Positions 5,960-6,131 of a stretch of DNA of 6,131 nucleotides are shown here, piece after piece. Both the position numbers and the translations under genes were made by a program. The stretch spans positions 1-6,131 of the forward strand of contig JAYRHW010000010.1 of NCBI GenBank assembly GCA_041907145.1, read 5' to 3'. The notes below the pieces were generated by a model. That model saw only the letters and a list, made by a program, of their open reading frames with translations. It did not search any database and had not been told where the DNA came from. Each line of letters opens with the position of its first letter. Within the stretch, counting starts at the first letter, position 1. The DNA comes from JAFLCA01 sp041907145. Its GTDB lineage: Bacteria > Bdellovibrionota_C > UBA2361 > JAFLCA01.

Positions 5960-6131
5960 TTATGGTGATTCGAGATATTGGATTAGAAATTTTATTTCGC
6001 GGAGCGCTTCGAAAATTGCTTTGCTAGTACCTCTACCCGCAAGAAATCGAAGCCTTAGCTCAAGGCCGGGAGGGACCTCTGCTCTAAACAGGGGTTTCAA
6101 AATTGAGCAGCGCGTCCGTAAAACTCCGCAC
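5960..6131 (-). CDS. Possible 3' end of an unknown gene (cut by window edge)
   Basis: On the minus strand one frame is open from the right edge (first full codon 6130-6128) for 56 codons to a TAA at 5960-5962. Its last part includes LELRLRFLAGRGTSK and AIFEALREIKFLIQYLESP, which look like a charged amphipathic helical protein end. The hairpin at 5942-5958 follows the stop directly. The start and most of the gene, if real, lie outside the window. The stretch is short enough to be chance, and a plus-strand frame is open over the same bases. Confidence 0.3.
   Translation of the reverse strand, partial: CGVLRTRCSILKPLFRAEVPPGLELRLRFLAGRGTSKAIFEALREIKFLIQYLESP

Larger units (their letters stand above)
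5820..6131. other. AT-richer right end, mostly without a clear gene
   Basis: Between about 5915 and 6000 the sequence is clearly richer in A and T than the rest. It holds a small hairpin at 5942-5958 and a possible minus-strand gene end from 5960 rightward. The plus-strand frame of the preceding gene also stays open from its stop to the window end, with an ATG at 5883, but lacks a ribosome-binding site and reads unlike a typical protein. Confidence 0.5.

Noticed and set aside
6074..6096. Stem of about 8 bp with wobble pairs (CCTCTG/CAGGGG core) followed by TTTC, considered as a terminator
   Set aside because: The T-tract is too short, and the site may lie inside a minus-strand coding region.

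Overview
The window comes from the chromosome of a Gram-negative (diderm) bacterium of moderate GC content. The evidence is a tolQ-tolR-tolA block, which encodes the inner-membrane motor of the Tol-Pal envelope system, next to ordinary glycolytic genes. TolQ and TolR resemble the proteobacterial proteins closely. The visible part of TolA, with a Lys/Glu-rich middle followed by a Gly-rich stretch, recalls 'deltaproteobacterial'-type versions, but I cannot name a genus or phylum from the sequence alone. I see no insertion sequence, integrase, CRISPR array, rRNA or tRNA.

Layout from left to right. The minus strand carries tolQ (1002-1703), tolR (566-994) and the first 181 codons of tolA, which starts at TTG 543 and runs off the left edge. 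The three are closely spaced and surely co-transcribed. A 339-bp divergent region (1704-2042) separates tolQ from the plus-strand pair gap (type I glyceraldehyde-3-phosphate dehydrogenase, 2043-3059) and tpiA (triose-phosphate isomerase, 3071-3823). There is no pgk between or beside them. Triose-phosphate isomerase supplies the substrate of the dehydrogenase, so the pair makes metabolic sense as an operon.

tpiA converges, with only 7 bp between stop codons, on a 403-aa gene of unknown function on the minus strand (3831-5042, GTG start). Its product has one N-terminal membrane anchor, a Pro/Ala/Ser-rich linker, a helical middle and a beta-rich C-terminal part. A convincing sigma70-like promoter for it lies at 5153-5181. 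Divergent from it is a small unknown soluble protein (5367-5819), whose leader contains two overlapping inverted repeats and a 6-codon ATG reading frame ending in TAG directly in front of a possible TTG start.

The last 310 bases are AT-richer. They hold a small hairpin and possibly the 3' end of another minus-strand gene (stop at 5960-5962). I found no clear new biological system. The best leads are the structured leader before the small unknown gene, the unknown membrane-anchored protein itself, and some residue changes in the two glycolytic enzymes.
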